Source: Bacteroidota bacterium
GTDB lineage: Bacteria; Bacteroidota; Bacteroidia; Chitinophagales; Chitinophagaceae
NCBI GenBank assembly: GCA_023429985.1
Contig: JAEZCV010000004.1
Coordinates: 1-11,247 of the forward strand
Direction of reading: 5' to 3'
DNA length: 11,247 bases
Part shown: in pieces, positions 1 to 6,821 of the stretch
How positions within the stretch are numbered: the stretch's first letter is position 1
Layout: every line of letters begins with the position of its first letter
Notes under the pieces: model-generated
Database searches by the model: none
What the model was told of the DNA's origin: nothing
What the model saw: the letters and a program-made list of their open reading frames with translations, nothing else
Program-made: the position numbers and the translations under genes

Positions 1-66
1 CACTCACCACTCACCACTCACCACTCACTACTCACCACTCACCACTATTCACCACTCACCACCCTC
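1..66. repeat. Degenerate heptamer tandem repeat at the end of the suf operon
   Basis: The first 28 bases are four exact copies of CACTCAC, followed by TACTCAC, another exact copy, a decayed copy (CACTATT), a 3-base phase shift, and further partial copies up to about position 66. On the minus strand the unit is GTGAGTG. The array runs off the left edge, so its full length is unknown. It overlaps the last six codons and the TAG stop of the Rrf2 regulator. The unit contains TGA and its length is not a multiple of three, so an intact array has a stop in every frame within 21 bases. No hairpin terminator is visible here. A role in transcription termination or a purely slippage origin are both possible. 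Confidence 0.9.
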
Positions 67-527
67 ACCTGGTGTTCTTCAAAAATCTTTGTAAGAATAA
101 AGCCTGAGTTTTTTTCATCGTTCACAAGGTCGGCGAGTGATATCTTATTGAGGAAATTATCTAAAATATACTGCATCATCTGCCACAACGAGCGCGATGA
201 ACAGTCAATGGAATTGGTGCAGAATTTCATGGAGCCGGAATGAGAACCACAGAAGCTGTTATCAAATAAGGGACCGCCTAATGCCTTCAATACCTCATTG
301 ATGTTTATTTCTGAGGCAGGCAGGGCCAGCACATAACCTCCTTTATTTCCCGGCGTGCTGTTAATAAATCCCTTCATTCTCAGGATGCGCGTGAGCTTGG
401 CTACATAATGCGGCGACAGGCCCTCAACTTCACTCAGCTGGGGAATACTTATGCCCTCCTTCTCCCTGCAACCCGCAATTCGAAGTAACATTCTTAAACC
501 ATATTCTTCCTGGGAAGTAATCTTCAT
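45..527 (-). CDS. Rrf2-family transcriptional regulator, probably Fe-S sensing
   Basis: This 160-residue protein has the normal Rrf2 length and layout. A winged-helix DNA-binding domain covers about residues 1-85, with the family-typical start (SQEEYGLRMLLRIA), a recognition helix around LSPHYVAKLTRIL, and a wing NKGGYVLA at 61-68. Three cysteines follow at 93, 103 and 109, in the place where IscR binds [2Fe-2S] through three Cys and a His. The spacing is C-x9-C-x5-C rather than IscR's C-x5-C-x5-C. The gene is last in the suf operon, 40 bp after the DUF59 gene, and is preceded by AAAGGA about 7 bases before the ATG, which supports this start. The last residues (VVSGE) and the TAG stop come from a tandem repeat and are probably not conserved. 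By family, the likely role is control of Fe-S assembly genes in response to cluster status. The target, and whether it activates or represses, is inference. An NO-sensing NsrR-like role is an alternative. Confidence 0.9.
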   Translation of the reverse strand: MKITSQEEYGLRMLLRIAGCREKEGISIPQLSEVEGLSPHYVAKLTRILRMKGFINSTPGNKGGYVLALPASEININEVLKALGGPLFDNSFCGSHSGSMKFCTNSIDCSSRSLWQMMQYILDNFLNKISLADLVNDEKNSGFILTKIFEEHQVRVVSGE

Positions 528-567
528 TAAAAATTCCTTTTATAAAATAAATTCCTGCAACTATTAT

Positions 568-882
568 TTATAACCAACCCAATTCGAGCTGGGCCACTTC
601 CGACATCATTGATTTATTCCATGGGGGATCCCAGGTAACCGAAACAAATACATCATTCACACCTTCAATTTCACGTAATTTCTGATCTACCTCCACAGGT
701 AATGACTGTGCCGCCGGACAGCTCGGAGCGGTAAGTGTCATGGTTACCTGAACATTATTTATCGGGAGAATATCTACCCTGTAGATCAATCCCAGGTCGT
801 AAATATTTACAGGAATCTCGGGATCAAAAATGGTTTTGATCTTTTCAATAACCTGGTCTCTTATTTCAGAACTTTCCATCAT
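568..882 (-). CDS. DUF59/MIP18-like SUF-associated Fe-S assembly protein
   Basis: This 104-residue protein covers one DUF59 (MIP18/PaaD-like) domain. Visible hallmarks are DPEIPVNIYDLGLIY at 20-34, TLTAPSCPA at 49-57 with the conserved cysteine C55, and WDPPW at 84-88 near the C terminus. Stand-alone proteins of this type in suf operons are known as SUF-system-associated proteins (sometimes called SufT). They are thought to help mature or transfer Fe-S clusters, with the conserved Cys as the functional residue. The gene lies 16 bp after sufE and 40 bp before the Rrf2 gene. Two consecutive ATG codons (880-882 and 877-879) can start it and neither has a Shine-Dalgarno match, so the choice is open by one residue. 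The family assignment is firm and the exact biochemical step is not. Confidence 0.93.
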   Translation of the reverse strand: MMESSEIRDQVIEKIKTIFDPEIPVNIYDLGLIYRVDILPINNVQVTMTLTAPSCPAAQSLPVEVDQKLREIEGVNDVFVSVTWDPPWNKSMMSEVAQLELGWL

Positions 883-898
883 TAATACATTTAATTAA

Positions 899-1336
899 TC
901 AACCTGCATTCATAGCTTTAAATGCCAGAGCATAATTTTTCATCTGCTTTACCATTGCAAGCAAACCATTTGAACGGGTTTGTGCCAGGTGGTTCATCAT
1001 TCCAATTTCTTTTATGAACCCGAGTTCTGCTTCCAGGATCTCATCGGGTTTTCTTCCCGATAAAACCCTGATCAACATGCTTATCAAACCTTTTACAATC
1101 ACCGCATCGCTGTCGGCCTTATAAAAAATTCTACCTTCTTTATTGTCTGCAACCAGCCATACTGTTGACTGGCAGCCACGTACCCTGTTCTCGTCTTTTT
1201 TATGTTCAGCTTCAAGCGGCGGAAGTTTTTTACCCAGGTCAATAATGTATTCGTATTTATCTTCCCAGCTATCGAACAACGAAAATTCTTCCACGATCTC
1301 CGCTTCTACTTTTTCAATAGATTCATTTTCCTGCAT
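899..1336 (-). CDS. sufE: Cysteine desulfuration protein SufE
   Basis: This 145-residue protein has the usual SufE length. The catalytic loop RVRGCQSTVWL places the persulfide-accepting cysteine at C55, equivalent to Cys51 of E. coli SufE. Upstream, WEDKYEYIIDLGKKLPPL (24-41) is typical of the family. SufE accepts sulfur from the SufS persulfide, stimulates SufS turnover and passes sulfur to SufB in the cytoplasm. Its ATG overlaps the sufS TGA by one base (TGATG), which argues for translational coupling with the desulfurase it works with and fixes the start. No truncation or odd feature is seen. The zinc-containing SufU, the alternative partner in Gram-positives, is excluded because its metal-ligand pattern is absent. 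Confidence 0.96.
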   Translation of the reverse strand: MQENESIEKVEAEIVEEFSLFDSWEDKYEYIIDLGKKLPPLEAEHKKDENRVRGCQSTVWLVADNKEGRIFYKADSDAVIVKGLISMLIRVLSGRKPDEILEAELGFIKEIGMMNHLAQTRSNGLLAMVKQMKNYALAFKAMNAG

Positions 1337-2580
1337 CAGGCTAACATTTTAATGGCCTTTTTTAATCCTTCCACCAGCGCATCCACTTCTTCCTTTGTAT
1401 TGTACATGGCAAAAGATGCCCTTGTGGTTCCCGGTATGCAATAACAATCCATTAAAGGTTGCGCACAATGATGCCCGGTGCGAACTGCAATACCTCTGTT
1501 ATCCAACAATATTCCAAGATCCTGTGGGTGAACATTTTCTATAACAAAAGAAATTACACTGATCTTTTTTTCAGCCTTGCCTATAATGCGTAAGCCTTCT
1601 AACTTCTCAAGCTCAATGGTGGCATATTCAAGCAATTCATGCTCATGCTTCCTGATACTTTCCTTTCCTATAGAAGCCGTAAAATCAAGAGCAGCCTTAA
1701 ATGCAATGGTATCGGCAATGTTTGGCGTACCTGCTTCGTATTTATAAGGCAGATCGTTATAGGTAACTTTTTCAAATCCAACTTCCCGAATCATTTCACC
1801 TCCACCCTGGTAAACAGGCATGTTCTCAAGAATATCTTTCTTACCATATAAAACACCAACACCGGTAGGTCCGTAAATTTTATGAGATGAAAACACAAAA
1901 AAATCGCAATCCATCTCCTGCACATCAATATCAAGATGCACGGTTGACTGTGCCCCATCAACTAAAACCAAAGCACCCGCTTTGTGTGCCTTTGCAATAA
2001 TTTTTTCTACAGGGTTAATGGTTCCTAATGCATTGCTAACATGAACAACTGCAACCAGCTTTGTTCTTGGAGAAAGGAGTTGCTCAAATGCATCCATCAT
2101 CAAATCGCCATCATCATTCACCGGTATCACTTTTAATACGGCACCTTTTTCTTTACAAAGCATGAACCAGGGAACCATGTTGGAATGGTGCTCCATTGTG
2201 GAGATGATGATCTCATCACCTTCCTTAATATTTGCTCTACCCCATGTAGAAGCAACCAGGTTGATGCCTTCGGTAGTTCCCTTTGTAAAAATTATTTGTT
2301 CGCGACTGCCGGCATTAATAAAATGCTGTACCGTATCTCTTGTTGTTTCATAAGCCGCTGTAGCTTCTTCGGCAAGCGAATGAATGCCACGGTGAATATT
2401 GGCATTATAATAGGAATAATATGCTACAAGTGCATCTATTACCTGTTCAGGCTTTTGAGTAGTGGCTGCATTATCAAGATATACCAATGCATTTCCCTTT
2501 ACTTTACGATTCAACACAGGAAACTCCTTGCGGATAGCTTCCACATCATAAACATTTTCTATGGTAGTAGCTGCCTGCAT
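1336..2580 (-). CDS. sufS: Cysteine desulfurase SufS (group II, PLP-dependent)
   Basis: This 414-residue fold-type I aminotransferase-like enzyme removes sulfur from L-cysteine, giving alanine and an enzyme persulfide. Visible sites are VYLDNAATTQKP near the N terminus (33-44), the histidine pair in MEHHSN (H131/H132) that stacks on or contacts PLP, VDGAQ with D208 and Q211, the PLP Schiff-base lysine K234 in SSHKIYGPTG, and the active-site cysteine C372 in RTGHHCAQP. R387 in TTRASF is the likely substrate-carboxylate ligand. The short Cys-containing loop marks it as group II (SufS/CsdA) rather than IscS. The start codon overlaps the sufD stop (TAATG) and the stop overlaps the sufE start (TGATG), so all three are probably translationally coupled. 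CsdA is a paralogue alternative, but the operon decides for SufS. Confidence 0.97.
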   Translation of the reverse strand: MQAATTIENVYDVEAIRKEFPVLNRKVKGNALVYLDNAATTQKPEQVIDALVAYYSYYNANIHRGIHSLAEEATAAYETTRDTVQHFINAGSREQIIFTKGTTEGINLVASTWGRANIKEGDEIIISTMEHHSNMVPWFMLCKEKGAVLKVIPVNDDGDLMMDAFEQLLSPRTKLVAVVHVSNALGTINPVEKIIAKAHKAGALVLVDGAQSTVHLDIDVQEMDCDFFVFSSHKIYGPTGVGVLYGKKDILENMPVYQGGGEMIREVGFEKVTYNDLPYKYEAGTPNIADTIAFKAALDFTASIGKESIRKHEHELLEYATIELEKLEGLRIIGKAEKKISVISFVIENVHPQDLGILLDNRGIAVRTGHHCAQPLMDCYCIPGTTRASFAMYNTKEEVDALVEGLKKAIKMLA

Positions 2581-3884
2581 TAATTAAGTTCTAATCGCTC
2601 AGAGATCATTTTATTTACATATTCACGCACGGCTGCGGGTTTAATATGATCAAGAACATCAATGGCAAAAGCATGAATCAAAAGTGAACGTGCCTTATCT
2701 TTATTGATACCTCTGGAGCGCAGGTAATACAATCCTTCTTCATCCAGCTGGCCAACAGTACAACCATGCGAACATTTTACATCATCAGCAAATATTTCAA
2801 GCTGAGGTTTTGTATTTACAGTGGCATTATCGGAAAGAAGAATGTTCTTGTTGGATTGAAAAGCATTTGTTTTTTGGGCCGCCTGCCTTACAAAGATCTT
2901 TCCGTTAAAAACTGCAGTTCCCTGGTCGCTGATCACACCTTTATACAACTCATTACTCAGGCAATGCGGATTAACATTATCTACAACGGTATGGTTATCT
3001 ACATGCGTAGTTCCTTTAATGAAATATAAACCATGCATGCTGGAATCACACCTGTCGGCCTCCATGATCATATTGAGGTTATTGCGTACGATACCGCCAT
3101 TCAATGTAATGGTAACAACATGCACATTGCTTTTGCCTACCTGCCTGAAATGGGAAGTTGTAACCGAATGCGTTTGAGCTGCATCATTTTGAATGATATA
3201 ATTTTCAACAACCGCATCTTTTTCAACCACCACTTCCATCACCTGGTTGGTGAAACTTTCTGCACTTCCCAAAGTAAAATAGGTTTCAACCAGTTGAACC
3301 TGCGCAGCTTCGTTCACATAAATTAAGCTGCGTGGCTGTGAAAGAATATTTGCAGAACGCGCATCGGTAATATGATAAATGTAAATTGGATGCTCAACGA
3401 TCTTACCTTTTTTGATGTTGATAAAGATCCCTTCTTTGGCAAAAGCAGTGTTCAAAGCCAGAATTCCATCTTTTATATACTGACTGCTATGGCCAAGATG
3501 CTTTGATACTATTTCGCTGAACTGATTTTTAGAAGCGTCTTCAAGCGGCATCACTTCAATTGATGCCGATCGAACAGAAGAAAGATCCGAAGAGTAGGCC
3601 CCGTTTACAAAAACCAGCTCATTCACTTCTGCATCGCCGGGAAGCCTGATCTCGGCCAGGTCGGCTGCAGAAAAACTGGTTACAACCCTTCCAGGTGCAA
3701 ACTCAAAATCTTTATTGAAGATGCTGCCAATGCGTGTATACTTCCATTCCTCATTCCTTACAGTAGGAATTCCCATTTGATTGAAAGCATTAAAAGCATT
3801 CTGCTCAAGGGAAGTAAGCGCGCTTGAACCATTTGCCGATTGCAGCTGCCTGTATTGTTCTTTAATATTGTCGATGGTGTTCAT
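2580..3884 (-). CDS. sufD: Fe-S cluster assembly scaffold subunit SufD
   Basis: This 434-residue protein is a SufB/SufD-family beta-helix protein. It forms the SufBC2D complex in the cytoplasm, where it pairs with SufB and a SufC monomer and is needed for iron acquisition. The helical N-terminal part (1-60, including NEEWKYTRIG) and the C-terminal signature SDNATVNTKPQLEIFADDVKC, continuing into SHGCTVGQLD (351-380), identify SufD. H373 lies in the same motif as E. coli SufD His360, which contributes to cluster assembly at the SufB-SufD interface, and it is flanked by C371 and C375. The start is 19 bp after the sufC stop with an AAAAGGA stretch directly before the ATG. The stop overlaps sufS. 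The length is close to that of other SufD proteins and nothing suggests damage. Confidence 0.96.
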   Translation of the reverse strand: MNTIDNIKEQYRQLQSANGSSALTSLEQNAFNAFNQMGIPTVRNEEWKYTRIGSIFNKDFEFAPGRVVTSFSAADLAEIRLPGDAEVNELVFVNGAYSSDLSSVRSASIEVMPLEDASKNQFSEIVSKHLGHSSQYIKDGILALNTAFAKEGIFINIKKGKIVEHPIYIYHITDARSANILSQPRSLIYVNEAAQVQLVETYFTLGSAESFTNQVMEVVVEKDAVVENYIIQNDAAQTHSVTTSHFRQVGKSNVHVVTITLNGGIVRNNLNMIMEADRCDSSMHGLYFIKGTTHVDNHTVVDNVNPHCLSNELYKGVISDQGTAVFNGKIFVRQAAQKTNAFQSNKNILLSDNATVNTKPQLEIFADDVKCSHGCTVGQLDEEGLYYLRSRGINKDKARSLLIHAFAIDVLDHIKPAAVREYVNKMISERLELN

Positions 3885-3903
3885 TCCTTTTGTTTTGGAA
3901 ATT

Positions 3904-4668
3904 TTAAGCTTCCTGTCCTTCGTTCACTGCGTTTTTAATAAAATCATAACCTCTTTCTTCAAGCTCCAGTGCAAGTTCTTTGGTTCCGGATTTTACAATT
4001 CTTCCATTATATAATACATGAACAAAATCGGGAACGATATAATCAAGCAGGCGCTGGTAGTGCGTTACAGCCAGAACAGCATTGTCTTTATTCCTCAATG
4101 CATTTACTCCGTTTGATACAATGCGGATGGCATCTATATCCAGGCCCGAATCTGTTTCATCTAAGATCGCAAGCTTTGGTTGCAGCATGGCCATCTGGAA
4201 AATTTCGTTTCGCTTTTTTTCACCACCCGAAAATCCTTCGTTCAGCGGGCGGCTTAAAAGCGACTGGTCCATATTCATCAAAGCCATCTTTTCCTTCATC
4301 AGTTTTAAGAACTGCACTGCATCAAGCGCTTCTTCTCCCCTGTACTTACGAACTTCATTCACTGCCGTTTTAATAAAATTGGTTGTGGTAAGTCCTGGTA
4401 TTTCAACAGGGTATTGAAAAGCAAGAAAAATGCCTTCACCAGCTCTTTCTTCAGCAGAAAGTTCCAGTATATTCTTTCCCATGAATTCAACCGATCCTTC
4501 GGTAACTTCGTAATCTTCCTTACCTGCCAGTACAGATGCAAGGGTACTTTTTCCAGAACCATTTGGTCCCATAATAGCATGCACTTCACCCGGTTTTATG
4601 TCAAGATTGATTCCTTTCAGGATGGGTTTTCCTTCAATAGCTGCATGCAAGTTTTTTATAGATAGCAT
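3904..4668 (-). CDS. sufC: SufC, ABC-type ATPase of the SUF complex
   Basis: This 254-residue soluble ABC ATPase has the full motif set: Walker A GPNGSGKST at 34-42, Q-loop Q85 in FLAFQYPVEIPG, ABC signature FSGGEKKR at 146-153, Walker B LAILDE at 166-171, D-loop SGLD at 174-177 and the switch histidine H203. FQYPVEIPG and the signature FSGGEKKRNEI are typical of SufC rather than of transporter ATPases. SufC dimerises within SufBC2D and drives the conformational change that exposes the cluster assembly site. It lies 51 bp after sufB, across a hairpin-containing spacer, and 19 bp before sufD. No membrane partner gene is present, as expected. The start ATG gives the family-typical N terminus MLSIKNLHAAIEGK. 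Confidence 0.97.
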   Translation of the reverse strand: MLSIKNLHAAIEGKPILKGINLDIKPGEVHAIMGPNGSGKSTLASVLAGKEDYEVTEGSVEFMGKNILELSAEERAGEGIFLAFQYPVEIPGLTTTNFIKTAVNEVRKYRGEEALDAVQFLKLMKEKMALMNMDQSLLSRPLNEGFSGGEKKRNEIFQMAMLQPKLAILDETDSGLDIDAIRIVSNGVNALRNKDNAVLAVTHYQRLLDYIVPDFVHVLYNGRIVKSGTKELALELEERGYDFIKNAVNEGQEA

Positions 4669-4719
4669 TGTATTTGTTTAGTCGCCTGCTTGCCGCAGGC
4701 AGGTTTAGTTGTTTAGTTG
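4669..4719. repeat. Hairpin flanked by GTTTAGT direct repeats in the sufB-sufC spacer
   Basis: The 51-bp spacer contains a perfect 6-bp inverted repeat, GCCTGC at 4684-4689 and GCAGGC at 4695-4700, with a 5-base loop. Three copies of GTTTAGT (4676-4682, 4703-4709, 4711-4717) surround it, one on one side and two on the other. The GC-rich core stands out against the AT-rich surroundings. It could be a dispersed palindromic repeat that inserted into, or duplicated, the short flanking repeat. Alternatively the mRNA hairpin could tune expression of sufC relative to sufB. On the minus strand no U-run follows, so it is unlikely to be an intrinsic terminator. Confidence 0.65.
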
Positions 4720-6201
4720 TTATCCTACGCTTCCTTCCAGGCTGATGGCAAGAAGCTTTTGCGCTTCAACTGCAAATTCCATGGGCAGCTGGCTCATTAC
4801 TTCGCGTGCAAAACCATTAATAATAAGCGCCACAGCTGTTTCTGTATTGATACCTCTCTGGTTGCAATAAAATATCTGGTCTTCACCAATCTTGGAAGTA
4901 GTAGCCTCGTGTTCCACTACGGCGGACTGATTCTTCACTTCTATATATGGAAAAGTATGCGCACCGCATTTGTCGCCAAGCAAAAGTGAATCGCACTGCG
5001 AAAAATTCCTTGCATTTGATGCATTCTTTCCAACATGAACCAGTCCCCGGTAACTATTGTTGCTAAAGCCGGCAGAAATACCTTTTGATACAATGCGGCT
5101 TCGCGTATTCTTGCCAATATGCATCATTTTAGTTCCCGTATCGGCCTGCTGGTGATTATTGGTTACCGCAACAGAATAAAATTCACCAATTGAATTATCG
5201 CCTTTTAATATTACGCTGGGATATTTCCAGGTGATGGATGAACCGGTTTCCACCTGCGTCCACGATATTTTTGAATTGTTTCCTTTGCAGATACCCCTCT
5301 TGGTTACAAAATTGTAAATGCCACCTTTACCATCTTTATCGCCGGGATACCAGTTTTGAACTGTTGAATATTTTATTTCTGCATTGTCAAGTGCCACCAG
5401 TTCAACTACAGCAGCGTGCAATTGATTTTCATCACGCATGGGTGCCGTACAACCTTCGAGATAGCTAACATAACTTTTATCTTCACAAACGATCAGTGTT
5501 CTTTCAAACTGGCCTGTATTCTCTGCGTTGATGCGGAAGTATGTTGAAAGTTCCATGGGGCAGCGAACATCTTTGGGAATAAAAACAAAAGACCCATCGC
5601 TGAACACTGCAGAATTTAAAGCGGCAAAATAATTATCGGTAACAGGTACTACGCTACCCAGGTATTTCTGAACCAGGGTTGGGTGTTCCTGTATAGCCTC
5701 GCTCATAGAACAGAAAATAATCCCTAATTCTGCCAGTTGCTCTTTAAAAGTTGTGGCTATGGATACACTGTCAATTACTGCATCCACCGCTACTCCTGTA
5801 AGGCGCTTTTGTTCATCAAGCGAAATGCCCAGCTTTTCAAACGTACGACGCAGTTCCGGATCAATTTCATCCAGGCTTTTGGGCTTAACTTTTTGCTTGG
5901 GAGCAGAGTAATAAATGATGTCCTGGTAATCAATAGGATCAATTTTTACATTGGCCCAGTTCGGTTCATCCATTTTCAGCCAGTGCTGGTAGGCTTTTAA
6001 TCGCCATTCCAGCATCCATTCAGGTTCATTTTTCTTGGCAGAAATGAAGCGAATAGTGCCTTCATTCAGCCCTTTTGGAGCTTCGTCGGCTTCAATATCA
6101 GTTACAAAGCCATATTTATATTCAGATTGAACGGCTCTTTCAATTGTACTCCTGTCGTCATCCACAACTACCTTTTCTACCTTTAAGAGGTCTGTTTTCA
6201 T
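4720..6201 (-). CDS. sufB: Fe-S cluster assembly scaffold protein SufB
   Basis: This 493-residue protein matches the full SufB length (about 495 in E. coli). SufB is the scaffold on which the nascent cluster forms, receiving sulfur from SufE and working with SufC and SufD. Visible hallmarks are the central VFIPKDVRCPMELSTYFR (206-223), EGCTAPMRDENQLHAAVVEL (249-268), and the C-terminal LLLGDKCGAHTFPYIEVK, where C412 corresponds to the essential E. coli Cys405, followed by VEHEATTSKIGEDQIFYC NQRGI. It is the first gene of the operon. The start sits just downstream of a TAATTTTG promoter-like element with only four bases between, so either the mRNA is leaderless or the real promoter is the next candidate upstream. 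No Shine-Dalgarno sequence is seen. The protein is intact, and SufB/SufD family membership and the SufB-specific motifs leave little doubt. Confidence 0.97.
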   Translation of the reverse strand: MKTDLLKVEKVVVDDDRSTIERAVQSEYKYGFVTDIEADEAPKGLNEGTIRFISAKKNEPEWMLEWRLKAYQHWLKMDEPNWANVKIDPIDYQDIIYYSAPKQKVKPKSLDEIDPELRRTFEKLGISLDEQKRLTGVAVDAVIDSVSIATTFKEQLAELGIIFCSMSEAIQEHPTLVQKYLGSVVPVTDNYFAALNSAVFSDGSFVFIPKDVRCPMELSTYFRINAENTGQFERTLIVCEDKSYVSYLEGCTAPMRDENQLHAAVVELVALDNAEIKYSTVQNWYPGDKDGKGGIYNFVTKRGICKGNNSKISWTQVETGSSITWKYPSVILKGDNSIGEFYSVAVTNNHQQADTGTKMMHIGKNTRSRIVSKGISAGFSNNSYRGLVHVGKNASNARNFSQCDSLLLGDKCGAHTFPYIEVKNQSAVVEHEATTSKIGEDQIFYCNQRGINTETAVALIINGFAREVMSQLPMEFAVEAQKLLAISLEGSVG

Positions 6202-6205
6202 GGCG

Positions 6206-6240
6206 CAAAATTACTGGTATTTATACAAAAAAGTATAAAA
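6206..6240 (-). promoter_or_regulatory. suf operon promoter region with inverted-repeat operator candidate
   Basis: Read on the minus strand, TAATTTTG (6213 down to 6206) matches the Bacteroidota -7 consensus TAnnTTTG exactly and ends four bases before the sufB ATG. A second, imperfect candidate (TACTTTTT) lies further upstream. Between and over them lies a perfect 7-bp inverted repeat, TTTATAC at 6220-6226 and GTATAAA at 6233-6239, separated by six A (T on the minus strand). Its position over the promoter fits a repressor operator, and the Rrf2 regulator at the end of the operon is the obvious candidate ligand. The palindrome is seen directly, while the binding partner is inference. AT-rich sequence makes chance palindromes more likely. 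Confidence 0.5.
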
Positions 6241-6342
6241 GAAACTAAAAAGCTGGGCTCAGCAATGGTAAAATGCTGGTTTATGGAAAGAAAAATCCCA
6301 AAAAATGCCGGATCAACGACTAAAACAACCATTTTGCCGATG

Positions 6343-6376
6343 TTGGTAAGGGTAACCTAGCCGCAGAATAACTTTG
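6343..6376 (+). promoter_or_regulatory. Candidate plus-strand promoter before the small ORF
   Basis: TAACTTTG at 6369-6376 is an exact match to the Bacteroidota -7 consensus TAnnTTTG. A TTGG at 6343-6346, with 22 bases between it and the -7 element, could serve as a weak -33 element, and a TTTG at 6333-6336 lies further out. Transcription would start near 6382. No other gene start lies directly downstream except the small ORF, whose first possible start (TTG) is at that same place. Confidence 0.4.
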
Positions 6377-6381
6377 ACCTG

Positions 6382-6702
6382 TTGAGAATCTTACTAATTA
6401 TATTTCTAACGCTTGTTTTCCGGGATCATACTATTGCCGGGCCTGCCGAAACCATTTCAAGGGAGGAAATAAGCATTGCTGTAATGAATGAGGAGCCTTT
6501 TATTTTCGGCGAGGCAGAGGAAAACCATCAACAATTAAACAGCAGGGATAAAAAAAGCAGGATTCAACAACAAACCGCTATTGATTATTCAACCCAGGTC
6601 TATTTCTTTAAAAACAGCAAGCGCCTTTGTTCCTGTGTATTTCAAATATACCAGGCAAAAAAATATCTGCTCCAGATCTTTCCCTATCACCAGTTCTGGT
6701 AA
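6382..6702 (+). CDS. Small hypothetical protein, start uncertain
   Basis: An open frame runs from 6361 (after a TAG) to TAA at 6700-6702. The first start-like codon is TTG at 6382, giving 106 residues. The first ATG (6484) would give only 72. From the TTG, the N terminus is a short basic stretch and a hydrophobic run (LRILLIIFLTLVF) followed by a polar, small-residue region (TIAGPAETISREE), which resembles a signal peptide. The rest is charged and Gln-rich, then aromatic near the end (LLQIFPYHQFW). A promoter-like TAACTTTG ends five bases before the TTG, so the message could be leaderless. I do not recognise the family. It may be a real secreted small protein, the remnant of a gene that lost its ATG, or a chance frame. 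It lies between the divergent suf promoter and the permease gene. Confidence 0.35.
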   Translation: MRILLIIFLTLVFRDHTIAGPAETISREEISIAVMNEEPFIFGEAEENHQQLNSRDKKSRIQQQTAIDYSTQVYFFKNSKRLCSCVFQIYQAKKYLLQIFPYHQFW

Positions 6703-6821
6703 AATTTCTTGGATAAGTTTTATATCATTCTTTTTTGAATCTTATTTCTGACTTTTTGCAGTCAGGATAAGCAATCCTGTTACGGGATAAGAAACCATTA
6801 TTTAACCGGAGAAATTTTGTT

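Noticed and set aside
1..66. CRISPR-like repetition at the left edge
   Set aside because: The units are contiguous heptamers without spacers, so this is a simple tandem repeat.
4359..4589. Minus-strand ORF of 76 codons inside sufC, and many plus-strand ORFs of 60-134 codons across the suf genes
   Set aside because: They lie in other frames of genes with full family motifs, lack recognisable domains and have no independent start context. They are shadows of the real genes.
6250..6275. Small inverted repeats such as GCTG/CAGC and CAGCA/TGCTG upstream of sufB
   Set aside because: The stems are only 4-5 bp and occur at a rate expected by chance. They do not coincide with a promoter element.
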